Assembly: GCA_900316205.1 (NCBI GenBank)
Contig: ONBX01000036.1
Span: forward strand, 1 to 64,000
Direction: 5' to 3'
Length of the DNA: 64,000 nucleotides
Source: an uncultured Eubacteriales bacterium
GTDB lineage: Bacteria > Bacillota > Clostridia > Oscillospirales > Oscillospiraceae
Shown here: positions 39,396-48,615 of the stretch, piece after piece
Layout of the letters: each line of letters begins with the position of its first letter
Position numbering within the stretch: position 1 is the first letter of the stretch
Notes under the pieces: model-generated
Databases searched by the model: none
The model's input: only the letters and a program-made list of their open reading frames with translations
Told to the model about the DNA's origin: nothing
Position numbers and translations under genes: made by a program

Positions 39396-40568
39396 ATGAT
39401 TACAAACGGCTTTACTTATGTGGCTGTGCTGCTGTTCATGGCAGCGGTCCTGGTCACCCTGGAGAAGAACGCCAAGGGCTGGCTGCAGAAATTCTTCAAG
39501 TTCATCCCCGCTGTGGTTCTCTGCTACCTCATTGCCATGCTGCTTTGCACCATGAAGGTCTGGGATCTGGGCGAGACCAAGCCCGCCTACTCCGCCCTGA
39601 AAAACAACCTGACCTACGCCATGATCTTTGCCATGCTGCTGCGCTGCGACATTCGCAAGGTCCTGCGCCTGGGGCCCCGGATGCTGATCGGCTTCTTCTC
39701 CGCCACCCTCACCATCATGATCGGCTTCGTGGTGGCCTTCGTGCTGATGAAGGGCGTCATCGGCAAGGACGCCTGGATGGGTCTGGGCGCTCTCTGCGGC
39801 TCCTGGATCGGCGGCAGCGGCAACATGGTGGCCGTGCAGGCCGCCCTGGACATCAGCGAGGCCGACATGGGCTATGCCCTGGTCATCGACTCCATCGACT
39901 ACTCGCTGTGGGTCATGTTCCTGCTCTGGGCCATCCAGCTGGCGCCGGCCTTCAACAAGTGGACCAAGGCCGATACCAGCAAGCTGGACGAGGTCTCCCT
40001 CCGGCTGGAGGAGGAGGCCAAGCTCAACACCAAGCCCGTCTCCTTCCAGAGTCTGTTGCTGCTCATCGGCTGCGCCTTCCTGGTCAGCGCCATCGCCACC
40101 AACATTGGCGCCGCCCTCTATAACTTGACCAACTTCTCCGACAAGGCCACCTGGACCGTCCTCTTCGTCACCGTCGTGGCCCTCATCGCCGCCGTGACGC
40201 CTCTGGGCAAGGTCGCGGGCTCCGTGGAGGTATCGAACCTGCTGCTCTACGCGGTCATCGGCCTGCTGGCCTCCCGGGCAAGCCTGTTGGAGCTGGGCGA
40301 CGCCCCGGCCTGGATCCTCACCGGCTTCATCGTACTGGCCGTCCACACCGTGCTGATGCTGATCATCTGCAAGCTGCTGAAACTGGACCTCTTCACCGCG
40401 GGGGTGGCCTCTCTGGCCAATATCGGCGGCACCGCCTCCGCGCCGGTGCTGGCCGGCTCCTACTCCGGCTCCCTGGTGCCCGTTGGCATCCTGATGGCCC
40501 TGATGGGCTATGTAGTGGGCACGCCGCTGGCGGTGCTCTGCGCCAGACTGATGGCCGCCCTGGCCTGA
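39396..40568 (+). CDS. DUF819-family integral membrane protein
   Basis: 390 residues with about eleven hydrophobic segments. The glycine-rich 'LGALCGSWIGGSGNMVAVQ' and the later 'ASLANIGGTASAPVLAGSY' are the duplicated signature of DUF819/YjcL-like proteins, probably ion-coupled transporters of unknown substrate. ATG 39,396 follows AGAGAGGG. Own promoter and a strong terminator bracket it as a single-gene unit. Confidence 0.85.
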   Translation: MITNGFTYVAVLLFMAAVLVTLEKNAKGWLQKFFKFIPAVVLCYLIAMLLCTMKVWDLGETKPAYSALKNNLTYAMIFAMLLRCDIRKVLRLGPRMLIGFFSATLTIMIGFVVAFVLMKGVIGKDAWMGLGALCGSWIGGSGNMVAVQAALDISEADMGYALVIDSIDYSLWVMFLLWAIQLAPAFNKWTKADTSKLDEVSLRLEEEAKLNTKPVSFQSLLLLIGCAFLVSAIATNIGAALYNLTNFSDKATWTVLFVTVVALIAAVTPLGKVAGSVEVSNLLLYAVIGLLASRASLLELGDAPAWILTGFIVLAVHTVLMLIICKLLKLDLFTAGVASLANIGGTASAPVLAGSYSGSLVPVGILMALMGYVVGTPLAVLCARLMAALA

Positions 40569-40623
40569 GGCTTTGGCCTGCTCAACATGCCCCGGTATGC
40601 TGAGCAAAGCGAAGAATCTTATG

Positions 40624-40665
40624 AAAAACACTATGCAAGTGAGCTTTCACTTGCATAGTGTTTTC
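40624..40665 (+). terminator. Terminator after the DUF819 gene
   Basis: Perfect 18-bp stem AAAACACTATGCAAGTGA / TCACTTGCATAGTGTTTT with a 4-base loop; works in both directions. Confidence 0.9.
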
Positions 40666-40697
40666 TCCGAATGTATCGGTTGGAAAGGAGAGCCTGG

Positions 40698-42137
40698 ATG
40701 GGCGTTTTATCGGGACTGGAACCCAAAGCGGTTTTTTCTTTTTTTGAGCAGATCTGCGCCATCCCCCACGGATCTTTCAATACCAAAGCCATCAGCGACT
40801 ATCTGGTGGCCTTTGCAAAGGAGCGGGGCCTCCGCTTCCGGCAGGATGAGAGCAGCAACGTGATCATCTGGAAGGCCGCCTCCCCCGGCTATGAGGAAGC
40901 TCCCTGCGTCATGCTCCAGGGCCACATGGACATGGTCTGCGAGAAGGCCCCCGGCTGCGAAAAGGATATGGAGCGGGAGGGTCTGGACCTCTTTGTGGAG
41001 GGAGACGAGGTCGGCGCCCGGGGCACCACCCTGGGCGGGGACGACGGCATCGCCGTGGCCATGGCGCTGGCGGTGCTGGACGACGACAGCATCCCCCACG
41101 GGCCTCTGGAATGCCTCTTCACCACCGATGAGGAGGTGGGCCTGCTGGGCGCCCGGGCGCTGGACGCCTCTGACCTGCGGGCAAAATGCCTGCTGAACCT
41201 GGATTCCGAGGCGGAAGGGGTGCTCACCGTGAGCTGCGCCGGCTCCACCCGGGCCCTCTGCACCCTGCCCGTGAGCCGGGAGGCCTTCCCGGGCACGAGC
41301 CTGCTGCTCTCCGTCACCGGCCTGCTGGGCGGCCACTCCGGGGAGGAGATCCACAAGGGCCGGGCCAACGCGGACATCCTGCTGGGCAGGGCGCTGGACA
41401 CTCTGGCAAGGCGCACGGCGCTGCGGCTCATCCGGGCGGAGGGCGGCAGCAAGGATAACGCCATCCCCCGGGAGGCAAGGGCCCTGATCCGGGTCGAGGA
41501 CCCGGCTGCCGCCCAGGCTGCCTGCGCGGAGCTTGCCGCCCAGCTGCAAAACGAATTCCACGTCACGGATCCGGGGATCACGCTCTCTCTCGCCCCGGTG
41601 GAAAGCGACGAAGTCCCCATGAGCGCCGAAAGCACCCGGCGGATCCTCTGCTTCCTCTTCTGTGCTCCAAACGGCGTGCAGGTCATGAGCCCGGAGGTCC
41701 CCGGTCTGGTGCAGACCTCCCTGAACCTGGGCCAGGTATCCACGGCGGAGGACGCGGTCATGGCCCGCTTCATGGCCCGCTCCAGCATTTTCTCCCAGCA
41801 GGAGGAGACCACCCGGCGCGTCATCGCCCTGGCTGAGGCCCTGGGCGGCAGCGCGGAGATCCCAGCGTCCTATTCCGGCTGGGCCTACCGGGCGGATTCC
41901 CCGGTGCGGGAGCGAACGGCGGAGGCCTTCCGGACCCTCTACGGGAAGGAGCCCCGGATCGAAGCCCTGCACGCGGGACTGGAATGCGGCGTGCTCTCCG
42001 GCAAGATGCCCTGGCTGGACTGCATCTCCTTCGGCCCGGACCTGATCAAGATCCACACCCCCGAGGAGCGGCTGCGCATCGCCTCCACCCGCCGGACCTG
42101 GGCGCTGCTGCTGGAGACGCTGCGCCGCCTGCGCTGA
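40698..42137 (+). CDS. pepD: Aminoacyl-histidine dipeptidase (M20 family, PepD type)
   Basis: 479 residues. Metal-binding motifs of M20C: 'MLQGHMDMVCEK' (His, Asp), 'GGDDGIAVAMALAVL' (bridging Asp), and the general base/ligand pair in 'FTTDEEVGLLGA' (EE). The lid domain lies at about 205-340 ('GGHSGEEIHKGRANA'). It hydrolyses dipeptides such as carnosine or Xaa-His in the cytosol. ATG 40,698 has AAAGGAG upstream. Cotranscribed with capA (21-bp gap). Confidence 0.92.
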   Translation: MGVLSGLEPKAVFSFFEQICAIPHGSFNTKAISDYLVAFAKERGLRFRQDESSNVIIWKAASPGYEEAPCVMLQGHMDMVCEKAPGCEKDMEREGLDLFVEGDEVGARGTTLGGDDGIAVAMALAVLDDDSIPHGPLECLFTTDEEVGLLGARALDASDLRAKCLLNLDSEAEGVLTVSCAGSTRALCTLPVSREAFPGTSLLLSVTGLLGGHSGEEIHKGRANADILLGRALDTLARRTALRLIRAEGGSKDNAIPREARALIRVEDPAAAQAACAELAAQLQNEFHVTDPGITLSLAPVESDEVPMSAESTRRILCFLFCAPNGVQVMSPEVPGLVQTSLNLGQVSTAEDAVMARFMARSSIFSQQEETTRRVIALAEALGGSAEIPASYSGWAYRADSPVRERTAEAFRTLYGKEPRIEALHAGLECGVLSGKMPWLDCISFGPDLIKIHTPEERLRIASTRRTWALLLETLRRLR

Positions 42138-42158
42138 TACGCGAAAGGAGAAAAGCCC

Positions 42159-43322
42159 ATGTGCAAGGACAAAACTTCCGTCATTTTTACCGGCGACATC
42201 GGCTTTGACCGCTACATGGCCCGCCGCTGGGAGGACGAAAAGCTGCTGGACGACGAGACCCTGGCCTTTTTCCGCAGCGCGGACCACGTGGCCGCCAATG
42301 TGGAGGGCGCCCTCATCGACGCCGTAGACGACGGCAGCCGGGGCGTGTTCTTCCACAGCATGGACCCGGCGGCGGCCTGCCTGCTGGAAAAGATCGGCGC
42401 GGATATCTGGTGCATCGGCAACAACCACACCATGGACGCCGGCCGGGAGGGTGTCATCAGCACCCGTGCCCTGGCGGCGCAGCTGGGCTGCCGCACCATC
42501 GGCGCGGGGCTCAACGAGGTGGAGGCCTCCCAGCCCATCTATCTGGAGGAGGCCGGCGGCATCGGTATGTTCGGCGTTGCCTATATGGCCGAGTGCATCC
42601 CCGCCACCGCCACCGAGCCCGGCATCTTCCGCTGGGACGACATGGACTATATCGCCGAGCGCATCGCCGAGGTGAAATCCAAAGCCCGCTGGTGCGTGAT
42701 CGTTTCCCACGGCGGGGAGGAGTTCACCAGTCTGCCCTCCCCCTACACCCGGGACCGCTATCTGAAATATCTGGAGCTGGGGGCGGACGTGGTGGTGGCC
42801 CACCATCCCCATGTGCCGGAAAACTACGAGCTTTTCGACAACGGCAAGGCCATTTTCTATTCTCTCGGCAATTTCATCTTCGATACCGACTATCAGCGGG
42901 CCCATCTCTACACCGATATCGGCGTGCTGCTGAAACTGATCTTCACGGAGGAAAAGCTGGACTTCGAGGCCCGGGGCATCCGCATCGTCCGGGGCGAAGA
43001 GCGGATCGAGGCCGCGCCCCTGCCGGAGATCTTCACCAACGTCCCGGCAGAGGAATATGCCCTGCTCTCGCCCCTGGCGGCCCAGGCCTTCGTGAAGGAG
43101 GACATGCGCAAGATGCTCTATCTGGAGCCGCAGCGCTTCACCGATGCACCGGCGGAGGTCTGGCGGGACTACTTCTTCAGCACCGAGCCCGACGGCTATT
43201 TCGAGGGCGCCCACATGGATTTCTCCCGGATCGTGCCCCTCTCCCGCCGGGCCGAGGAGGGCGCCTGGCGGCAAAGCAAGCTGGAACAGGTGAAGGCCTA
43301 CATTATGAGGCAGCTGGAATAA
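42159..43322 (+). CDS. CapA-family protein (calcineurin-like metallophosphatase fold)
   Basis: 387 residues. 'FTGDIGFD', 'ANVEGAL', 'GNNHTMDAG', 'SHGGEEF', 'AHHPHVPENYE' and 'SLGNFIFD' are the PGA_cap motifs, with the metal-binding residues present. Originally named for poly-gamma-glutamate capsule synthesis; most homologues are uncharacterised phosphodiesterase-like enzymes. No signal peptide is visible and no capB/capC is nearby, so a capsule role is doubtful. Confidence 0.88.
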   Translation: MCKDKTSVIFTGDIGFDRYMARRWEDEKLLDDETLAFFRSADHVAANVEGALIDAVDDGSRGVFFHSMDPAAACLLEKIGADIWCIGNNHTMDAGREGVISTRALAAQLGCRTIGAGLNEVEASQPIYLEEAGGIGMFGVAYMAECIPATATEPGIFRWDDMDYIAERIAEVKSKARWCVIVSHGGEEFTSLPSPYTRDRYLKYLELGADVVVAHHPHVPENYELFDNGKAIFYSLGNFIFDTDYQRAHLYTDIGVLLKLIFTEEKLDFEARGIRIVRGEERIEAAPLPEIFTNVPAEEYALLSPLAAQAFVKEDMRKMLYLEPQRFTDAPAEVWRDYFFSTEPDGYFEGAHMDFSRIVPLSRRAEEGAWRQSKLEQVKAYIMRQLE

Positions 43323-43511
43323 TAAGAGAAAAGTGAAGAGGGAAAAGGGAAAAGTTGAGGTGTCCGCTTCGCGGACGGATCGAAAAGATCTGTCTTTGAG
43401 GCGGACACCTTTTTTCTGCTCCTGCCATATCGGAAAAAATAAGGTATCGACTGCGGGGACGGTTTTCCATCATCGCCGCAGGCGATACCATATCTCTTCA
43501 CTATTCACTTT
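43323..43511. repeat. MITE-like repeat with purine and pyrimidine arms, copy B
   Basis: Homologous to 38,990-39,192: AAAAGTGAAGAGGGAAAAGG left arm, TGTCCGCTTCGCGGACGG, 'GATCTGTCTTTGAGGCGGAC', then ATCATCGCCGCAGGCGATACC and the CTCTTCACTATTCACTTTTC right arm. It ends at the trmO stop codon. Confidence 0.85.
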
Positions 43512-44207
43512 TCACTCTTCCCTTTTTCCCACGTCTTTCACCGTAAGCCGGTCGCCGTCCACGGTGAATTTTACGTTCTGTCCGGCGAAATTGAGGCCGT
43601 AGACCCGCTCCGGGTCCTTCTGATACCGGGGCCGGGGGTCGTTTGCCAGGACGCCGCGGAGGGCCAGTCGCTTTTCCGCGGGCACCAGGGCCTCCAGTTT
43701 GGCTGGACAATCCACCGTGAGCTTCTCCCCGGCGTCCGGGGCGAAGCCGGAGCGGGCCTCGGGGTGGGCGTCGGCATAGGGGATATAGGGCTTGATGTCA
43801 AAAATGGGCGTCCCGCTCATGAGATCGGCGCCGCCGATGCGCAGCACCGTGCCTTTTTCCCGGTCCTGCTCGATCCCCAGCAGCCGCACGCAGCTGAGAC
43901 CCAGGGCGTTGGGCCGGAAGGGGGAGCGGGTGGCGAAAACCCCCATTCGGGTGTTGCCGCCGAGCCGCGGCGGGCGCACCGTGGGGGACCAGTCCCCCTC
44001 CTTGCGCAGATTTTCGGAAAACTGCCAGATGAGCCAGAGCCGGTCAAAGCCCTCGATGCCCCGCAGGGCCTCGGGATCCCGGTAGGCGGGCTCAAAAACC
44101 ACGCGGCCCTCCAGCTCCTCCACCACCCCGGCCTGGCGGGGAACGCCGAATTTCTCTCCCAGGTCGCCGTAATAGCGGGCGATGGGGCGGATGATCGTCT
44201 CCTCCAT
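43512..44207 (-). CDS. trmO: tRNA N6-threonylcarbamoyladenosine methyltransferase TrmO (TsaA family)
   Basis: 231 residues: VirR/TsaA beta-barrel domain with 'GIEGFDRLWLIWQFSEN' and 'TRSPFRPNALGLSCVRLLGI', and a C-terminal 'LDIKPY-like' segment (IFDIKPYIPYADAHPEA). It methylates t6A37 of certain tRNAs using SAM. First base of the ATG is 44,207; it follows the CPBP gene by three bases, so mutS-CPBP-trmO form one run on the minus strand. Confidence 0.9.
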   Translation of the reverse strand: MEETIIRPIARYYGDLGEKFGVPRQAGVVEELEGRVVFEPAYRDPEALRGIEGFDRLWLIWQFSENLRKEGDWSPTVRPPRLGGNTRMGVFATRSPFRPNALGLSCVRLLGIEQDREKGTVLRIGGADLMSGTPIFDIKPYIPYADAHPEARSGFAPDAGEKLTVDCPAKLEALVPAEKRLALRGVLANDPRPRYQKDPERVYGLNFAGQNVKFTVDGDRLTVKDVGKREE

Positions 44208-44210
44208 CTC

Positions 44211-44891
44211 TCAGCCTCCCAGGGCCAGGAGCGAGATGCTGTTGTTCAGCATGTGCAGCAGGATGGCCGTCCAGATGCACTCGGTCTTTTCATAGCTGCG
44301 GCAGAGGATAAAGCCCGCGGGGAGATACTGCAGCAGATAGAGCCAGAAGATGGGGTCCGTGAGGGCGTACTGCCAGGTGTGGTACAGGGCGAAGAGCAGC
44401 ATGCACAGCCCGTAGGCCAGATAACGGTTCCAGCGGCGCAGCAGGCCGAAGACGCCGCCGCGGAACATCAGCTCCTCCACCAGCGGGGCCAGCACGATGG
44501 TGATGGCCAGGATCCTGCCCCGCTCGGCCCTGGCCAGGTCCAGGATGGCCTCGTTGTTGGGGTTTGCCTGGGGCAGAATGGCATAGACCAGGATGGACAC
44601 CAGAAACTCCGAAGCCATCAGGAGAAAATAGCCCTTCAGGGCCTGGCCCAGGATATACAGGGGCCGCTCCCAGAGCCGGTCGAAATCCCGGCGGAGAAAG
44701 CCGAGACACAGGGCCGTCAACAGTCCCGCGCCGATGGCGTAGCTCCAGAAGTTCAGTCCTCCCACGGTGAGGTCGGGCAAACAGCGCAGCAGCAGCCAGG
44801 GCAGGCCATACACATGCATCGGCAGCCACAGGATGACCCCGGCGTATTGCCAGGGGCGCATTTCGCTGCGGGGCAGTCGGTTCTCTTCCAT
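44211..44891 (-). CDS. CPBP-family intramembrane metalloprotease
   Basis: 226 residues, about six membrane helices. 'VEELMFRGGVF' is the EExxxR motif, and later histidines in 'FALYHTW' and 'LLHMLNN' complete the ABI/CPBP catalytic set. Such proteins cleave or process membrane substrates; the target is unknown. The ATG overlaps the mutS stop. Confidence 0.88.
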   Translation of the reverse strand: MEENRLPRSEMRPWQYAGVILWLPMHVYGLPWLLLRCLPDLTVGGLNFWSYAIGAGLLTALCLGFLRRDFDRLWERPLYILGQALKGYFLLMASEFLVSILVYAILPQANPNNEAILDLARAERGRILAITIVLAPLVEELMFRGGVFGLLRRWNRYLAYGLCMLLFALYHTWQYALTDPIFWLYLLQYLPAGFILCRSYEKTECIWTAILLHMLNNSISLLALGG

Positions 44892-47491
44892 CAGCTTCTC
44901 GCTTTCTTCTGCAGTTCAAAGAGCAGGTTCATGGCCTCGATGGGGGTCAGGGTATTCAGATCCAGATCCCGCAGGGTCCTTCTCAGCTCCTCCGCCGCCA
45001 TGTCGGCCAGACTGATCTGGTCGTCCTCCTCGAAGCTCAGGGCGGGGCGGGGAACGCCGTCGCTCTCCAGCTCCTTGAGATAGCCCTTGGCCTTCTGGAT
45101 CACCGCCTCGGGAAGGCCCGCCAGCTTTGCCACCTCGATGCCGTAGCTGTCGTCGGCGGCGCCCCGGACGATCTTGCGCAGGAAGACCAGCTCGCCCTTC
45201 TGCTTCTTGGCGGTGATGTTGTAGTTGCGCACCCCGTTCACCTCCCCCTCCAGGGCGGAGAGCTCGTGGTAGTGGGTGGCAAACATGGTCTTGGCGCCCA
45301 GCTTGCGCTTGTCGGCGCAGTATTCCAGCACCGCCCGGGCGATGGCCATGCCGTCGAAGGTTGAGGTGCCCCGGCCGATCTCATCCAGGATCAGCAGGGA
45401 GGAAGCCGTGGCGTGGCGCAGGATCTGGGCCATCTCGTTCATCTCCACCATGAAGGTGGACTGGCCGGAGGCCAGGTCGTCGGAGGCGCCGATGCGGGTG
45501 AAGACCCGGTCCACCACGCCGATGACGGCGCTCTGGGCGGGCACGAAGGAGCCCATCTGGGCCATGAGGACGATGAGGGCGGTCTGGCGCATGTAGGTGG
45601 ACTTGCCGGCCATGTTGGGGCCGGTGACGATGGCCACCCGGTCGTCGGCGTCGTTTAGGTAAGTGTCGTTGGGGACGAAGAGCACGTCCTTCAGGGTCTG
45701 CTCCACCACCGGGTGCCGCCCCTGCACGATGCGCAGCTCCCTGGAGGCCTCCATCTCGGGGCAGACGTAGTTGTTGCGCACCGCGGCCTCAGCCAGGGAG
45801 CAGTAGACGTCCAGGGCCGCCACCGCGTCTGCCGTGGCCTGGATCCGGTCCACCTGGGCAGCCACCTGCTTGCGCAGCTCCGTGAAATACTCAAACTCCA
45901 GCTCGTTGATCCGCTCCCGGGCGGAGACCAGGGCGTTTTCCAGCTCCTTCAGCTCCGGGGTGAAGTAGCGCTCGTTGGAGACCAGGGTCTGCTTGCGGAT
46001 ATAGTCCTCCGGGATCTCCACGTCCCCGGCGGACTTGGGAATGTCGATGTAATAGCCGAAGACCCGGTTGTAGCCCACCTTCAGCTTCTTGATGCCGGTG
46101 CGCTCCCGCTCCCGCCCTTCCAGGGCGGCGATGGCATCACTCCCGTGGTCCCGCAGGGAGCGGAGCCGGTCCAGCTCCTCGGAATAGCCCTCCCGCAGGA
46201 TGCCGCCTTCCCGCACGGAGAAGGGGGGATCGTCGCAGATCGCCCGGTCGATGGCGTAGTGCAGATCCTCCAGGGCGTCCATCCCCGCGATCTGCATGAG
46301 CTCCTTGCACTGGAAGGAGGAAAGCTGCTCCTTGAGCTTCGGCAGCACGGAGGCGCAGTTGCAGAGCTCCCGCAGGTCCCGGCCGCCGGCAGTGCCGTAG
46401 ACGCAGCGGCCCACCAGGCGCTGGATATCATGGATCTCCCGCAGGGAGAGCATCAGCTCGCTGCGCTTGACGGATTCCCGCGCCAGCTCGCCCACCGCGG
46501 CGTGGCGCCGCTTGATGGCGAGGACCGACAGCAGCGGCCGCTCCACCCAGGCCCGCAGCAGTCTTGCCCCCATGGGGGTCTTGGTCTTGTCCAGCACCCA
46601 GAGGAGGCTGCCCCGCTTTTCCCCGCTGCGCAGGGATTCGGTGAGCTCCAGGCTCCGCCGGGTGGTCCAGTCCAGCTCCATGTAACGCCCGCCGTAGAAC
46701 ACGTCCAGCTTCCGGATATAGCTCAGGTCGAACTTCTGGGTCTCCTGGATATAGCGCAGCAGGGCGCCCACGGCGGCGACGGCCTCGGTCTGGCCCTCCA
46801 GTCCCGCCTCGTCCACGTCCCGATACCCGAAGCGCTCGCAGAGGGCCGCGGCGGCAGGCATGTACTCGAAGTAATCCCGGGGCGGCTCCAGCATGGCGCC
46901 GAGCTTCTGGCGCAGGAATTCCCCGATCCGCCGCTCCTCCAGGGCTGCCAGGGACAGCAGCGCCTCCCGGGGCGCGAAGCGGCCCAGCTCGTTGAGGATG
47001 TGGCTCACGGCATCCTTCTCAAAGGCCGCGCAGCAGAATTCCCCGGTGGACACGTCGCAGAAGGCAACGCCCCCCTTATCGCCGTTCAGGGAAACGGCGC
47101 AGAGATAGTTGCTGCGCTTTTCCTCCAGCATGGAGCTCTCGGTGACGGTGCCCGGGGTGATGATGCGGATCACATCCCGCTGCACCAGGCCCTTGGCCAG
47201 AGCCGGGTCCTCCATCTGCTCGCAGATGGCCACCTTGTAGCCCTTGGCGATGAGCCGGGCGATGTAGGTCTCGGCGCTGTGGTAGGGCACGCCGCACATG
47301 GGGGTGCGCAGCTCCGGGTCCTCCACGTTCCGATCCCGGGTGGTCAGGGCCAGGTCCAGCTCCCGGGAGGCAAGCTTCGCGTCGTCGTCGAACATCTCGT
47401 AAAAATCGCCCAGGCGGAAAAACAGCAGACAATCCGGGTGCTGCTGCTTGATCTCGTTGTATTGCTTCTTCATGGGCGTCAATTCAGCCAT
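44891..47491 (-). CDS. mutS: DNA mismatch repair protein MutS
   Basis: 866 residues with the mismatch-reading F-x-E of domain I in 'LGDFYEMF', the connector and clamp domains, and the ATPase with Walker A GPNMAGKST and 'DEIGRGTSTFDG' (Walker B and signature), ending in a short C-terminal dimerisation helix region. It recognises mismatches and recruits MutL, encoded divergently at 51,733. The usual neighbour miaB is 2.5 kb away because a repeat-rich island intervenes. Confidence 0.97.
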   Translation of the reverse strand: MAELTPMKKQYNEIKQQHPDCLLFFRLGDFYEMFDDDAKLASRELDLALTTRDRNVEDPELRTPMCGVPYHSAETYIARLIAKGYKVAICEQMEDPALAKGLVQRDVIRIITPGTVTESSMLEEKRSNYLCAVSLNGDKGGVAFCDVSTGEFCCAAFEKDAVSHILNELGRFAPREALLSLAALEERRIGEFLRQKLGAMLEPPRDYFEYMPAAAALCERFGYRDVDEAGLEGQTEAVAAVGALLRYIQETQKFDLSYIRKLDVFYGGRYMELDWTTRRSLELTESLRSGEKRGSLLWVLDKTKTPMGARLLRAWVERPLLSVLAIKRRHAAVGELARESVKRSELMLSLREIHDIQRLVGRCVYGTAGGRDLRELCNCASVLPKLKEQLSSFQCKELMQIAGMDALEDLHYAIDRAICDDPPFSVREGGILREGYSEELDRLRSLRDHGSDAIAALEGRERERTGIKKLKVGYNRVFGYYIDIPKSAGDVEIPEDYIRKQTLVSNERYFTPELKELENALVSARERINELEFEYFTELRKQVAAQVDRIQATADAVAALDVYCSLAEAAVRNNYVCPEMEASRELRIVQGRHPVVEQTLKDVLFVPNDTYLNDADDRVAIVTGPNMAGKSTYMRQTALIVLMAQMGSFVPAQSAVIGVVDRVFTRIGASDDLASGQSTFMVEMNEMAQILRHATASSLLILDEIGRGTSTFDGMAIARAVLEYCADKRKLGAKTMFATHYHELSALEGEVNGVRNYNITAKKQKGELVFLRKIVRGAADDSYGIEVAKLAGLPEAVIQKAKGYLKELESDGVPRPALSFEEDDQISLADMAAEELRRTLRDLDLNTLTPIEAMNLLFELQKKARS

Positions 47492-47504
47492 GATAAAAAA
47501 CCTC

Positions 47505-47635
47505 CGGTTTTTCAGTGAAAAGTGAATAGAGAAGAAGGAAGAAGGATGCTGTGCCGCAAAGCGGCACGCTTCTCATCATCCCCAAAGGGGATGCCTCAAC
47601 GATTCACGATTCTCTATTCACTTTCTTTGATTTCC
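47505..47635. repeat. Purine/pyrimidine-arm repeat between mutS and the island
   Basis: AGTGAAAAGTGAATAGAGAA left arm, GTGCCGCAAAGCGGCAC hairpin, CATCATCCCCAAAGGGGATG, right arm CGATTCTCTATTCACTTTC. It uses the same modules as the repeats at 54.6 and 55.1 kb, in the opposite order. Confidence 0.75.
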
Positions 47636-47847
47636 CCTATCGGCCTTCGGCCACTTCCCCCTGAGGGGGAAGCAAGATCTATCGGCCTTCGGCCACTTCC
47701 CCCTGAGGGGGAAGCGCACCCCTATCGCCGCTTCGCGGCACTTCCCCCTGAGGGGGAAGCAAGTTGCTTCTCCGTTCGCGTTCCCCCGCGCCCTTGCCTC
47801 CCCCTTTGGGGAAGGTGCCCCAGTGCGCACACTGGGGCGGTGGGGGC
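47636..47847. repeat. Island composite repeat 1
   Basis: Three tandem units of about 41 bp (CCTATCGGCCTTCGGCCACT, then TCCCCCTGAGGGGGAAGC), followed by a constant tail GTTGCTTCTCCGTTCGCG..., CTCCCCCTTTGGGG and CCCAGTGCGCACACTGGG. It ends 18 bases from the stop of the methyltransferase gene. Confidence 0.88.
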
Positions 47848-47865
47848 ACGCGCGAGGTTGGCTTA

Positions 47866-48297
47866 TTAACTAACTAAACAAACGTAAAAAATACCTCTCT
47901 GCACGATTCCGCTTAGTTTTTCCTCCATCAGCGTTTTGTCCAAATTCCAGGAAGAGATAACGAAAAATAATCCGCTCGGCTTTAGCAGCCTTTTCCCTTC
48001 CGCTAAAATGTCTGGCCATTGATCCTTAATATGGTAAAATGCATTGTAGAGGATAACCATGTCAAAACGCCCCGTTTCAAGGCCCGTACGCGCAGCATCC
48101 GCTAACACATAATCCAGGTTCTGCATGTCGGGCACCCGTTTGTCTAACCGGCTGCTGTCCAAATCCAGGCAAACGACGCTTTTGGCATATTTTGCCGCAG
48201 CCAGAGAGAATACCGCCGTTCCACAGGCAAGCTCCAACACCATTTTTCCTTCAAGTATATCTCGGATTTGTTCCACCAACTTTTCAACCTGTGTCAT
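47866..48297 (-). CDS. Island gene 1: small class I SAM methyltransferase
   Basis: 143 residues. SAM motif I 'VLELACGTAVFSLAAAKYA', acidic end of strand beta2 'VVCLDLDSSRLDK', and 'FDMVILYNAFYHI' as motif IV. The C-terminus stops right after the beta-5 hairpin region and lacks a substrate domain, so it may be truncated. Base composition is AT-richer than in mutS and miaB. Its AGGAGG ribosome site lies on the boundary of repeat 2, leaving no room for a separate promoter. Confidence 0.72.
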   Translation of the reverse strand: MTQVEKLVEQIRDILEGKMVLELACGTAVFSLAAAKYAKSVVCLDLDSSRLDKRVPDMQNLDYVLADAARTGLETGRFDMVILYNAFYHIKDQWPDILAEGKRLLKPSGLFFVISSWNLDKTLMEEKLSGIVQRGIFYVCLVS

Positions 48298-48312
48298 GGC
48301 ACGTTCTTTCCT

Positions 48313-48590
48313 CCTATCGGCCTTCGGCCTCTTCCCCCTGAGGGGGAAGCGCACCCCTATCGCCGCTTCGCGGCACTTCCCCCAGAGGGGGAAGCGCACC
48401 CCTATCGCCGCTTCGCGGCACTTCCCCCTGAGGGGGAAGCAAGTTGCTTCTCCGTTTACGTTCCCCCGCGCCCTTGCCTCCCCCTTTGGGGGAGGTGCCC
48501 CAGTGCGCACACTGGGGCGGTAGGGGCCAGCCTCCCCCTCCGGGGGAGGTGGCGTCCGCCGTCCCACGCAAGGCGGATGCCGGTGGGGGC
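48313..48590. repeat. Island composite repeat 2
   Basis: Three units (one TCGGCCTTCGGCC, two TCGCCGCTTCGCGGC variants) each followed by TTCCCCC(T/A)GAGGGGGAA, then the same constant tail as repeat 1 and an extra CCTCCCCCTCCGGGGGAGG plus 'CGCAAGGCGGATGCCGGTGG'. Confidence 0.88.
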
Positions 48591-48615
48591 TGTGCCGGGG
48601 CGGCTTTTCACTCGG

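Noticed and set aside
40707-43274. Minus-strand 855-codon open frame over pepD and capA
   Set aside because: Shadow frame; both plus-strand genes have full catalytic motifs.
42159-43322. Capsule biosynthesis locus
   Set aside because: Only a CapA-like protein is present; no capB/capC partners, and the family is broader than capsule synthesis.
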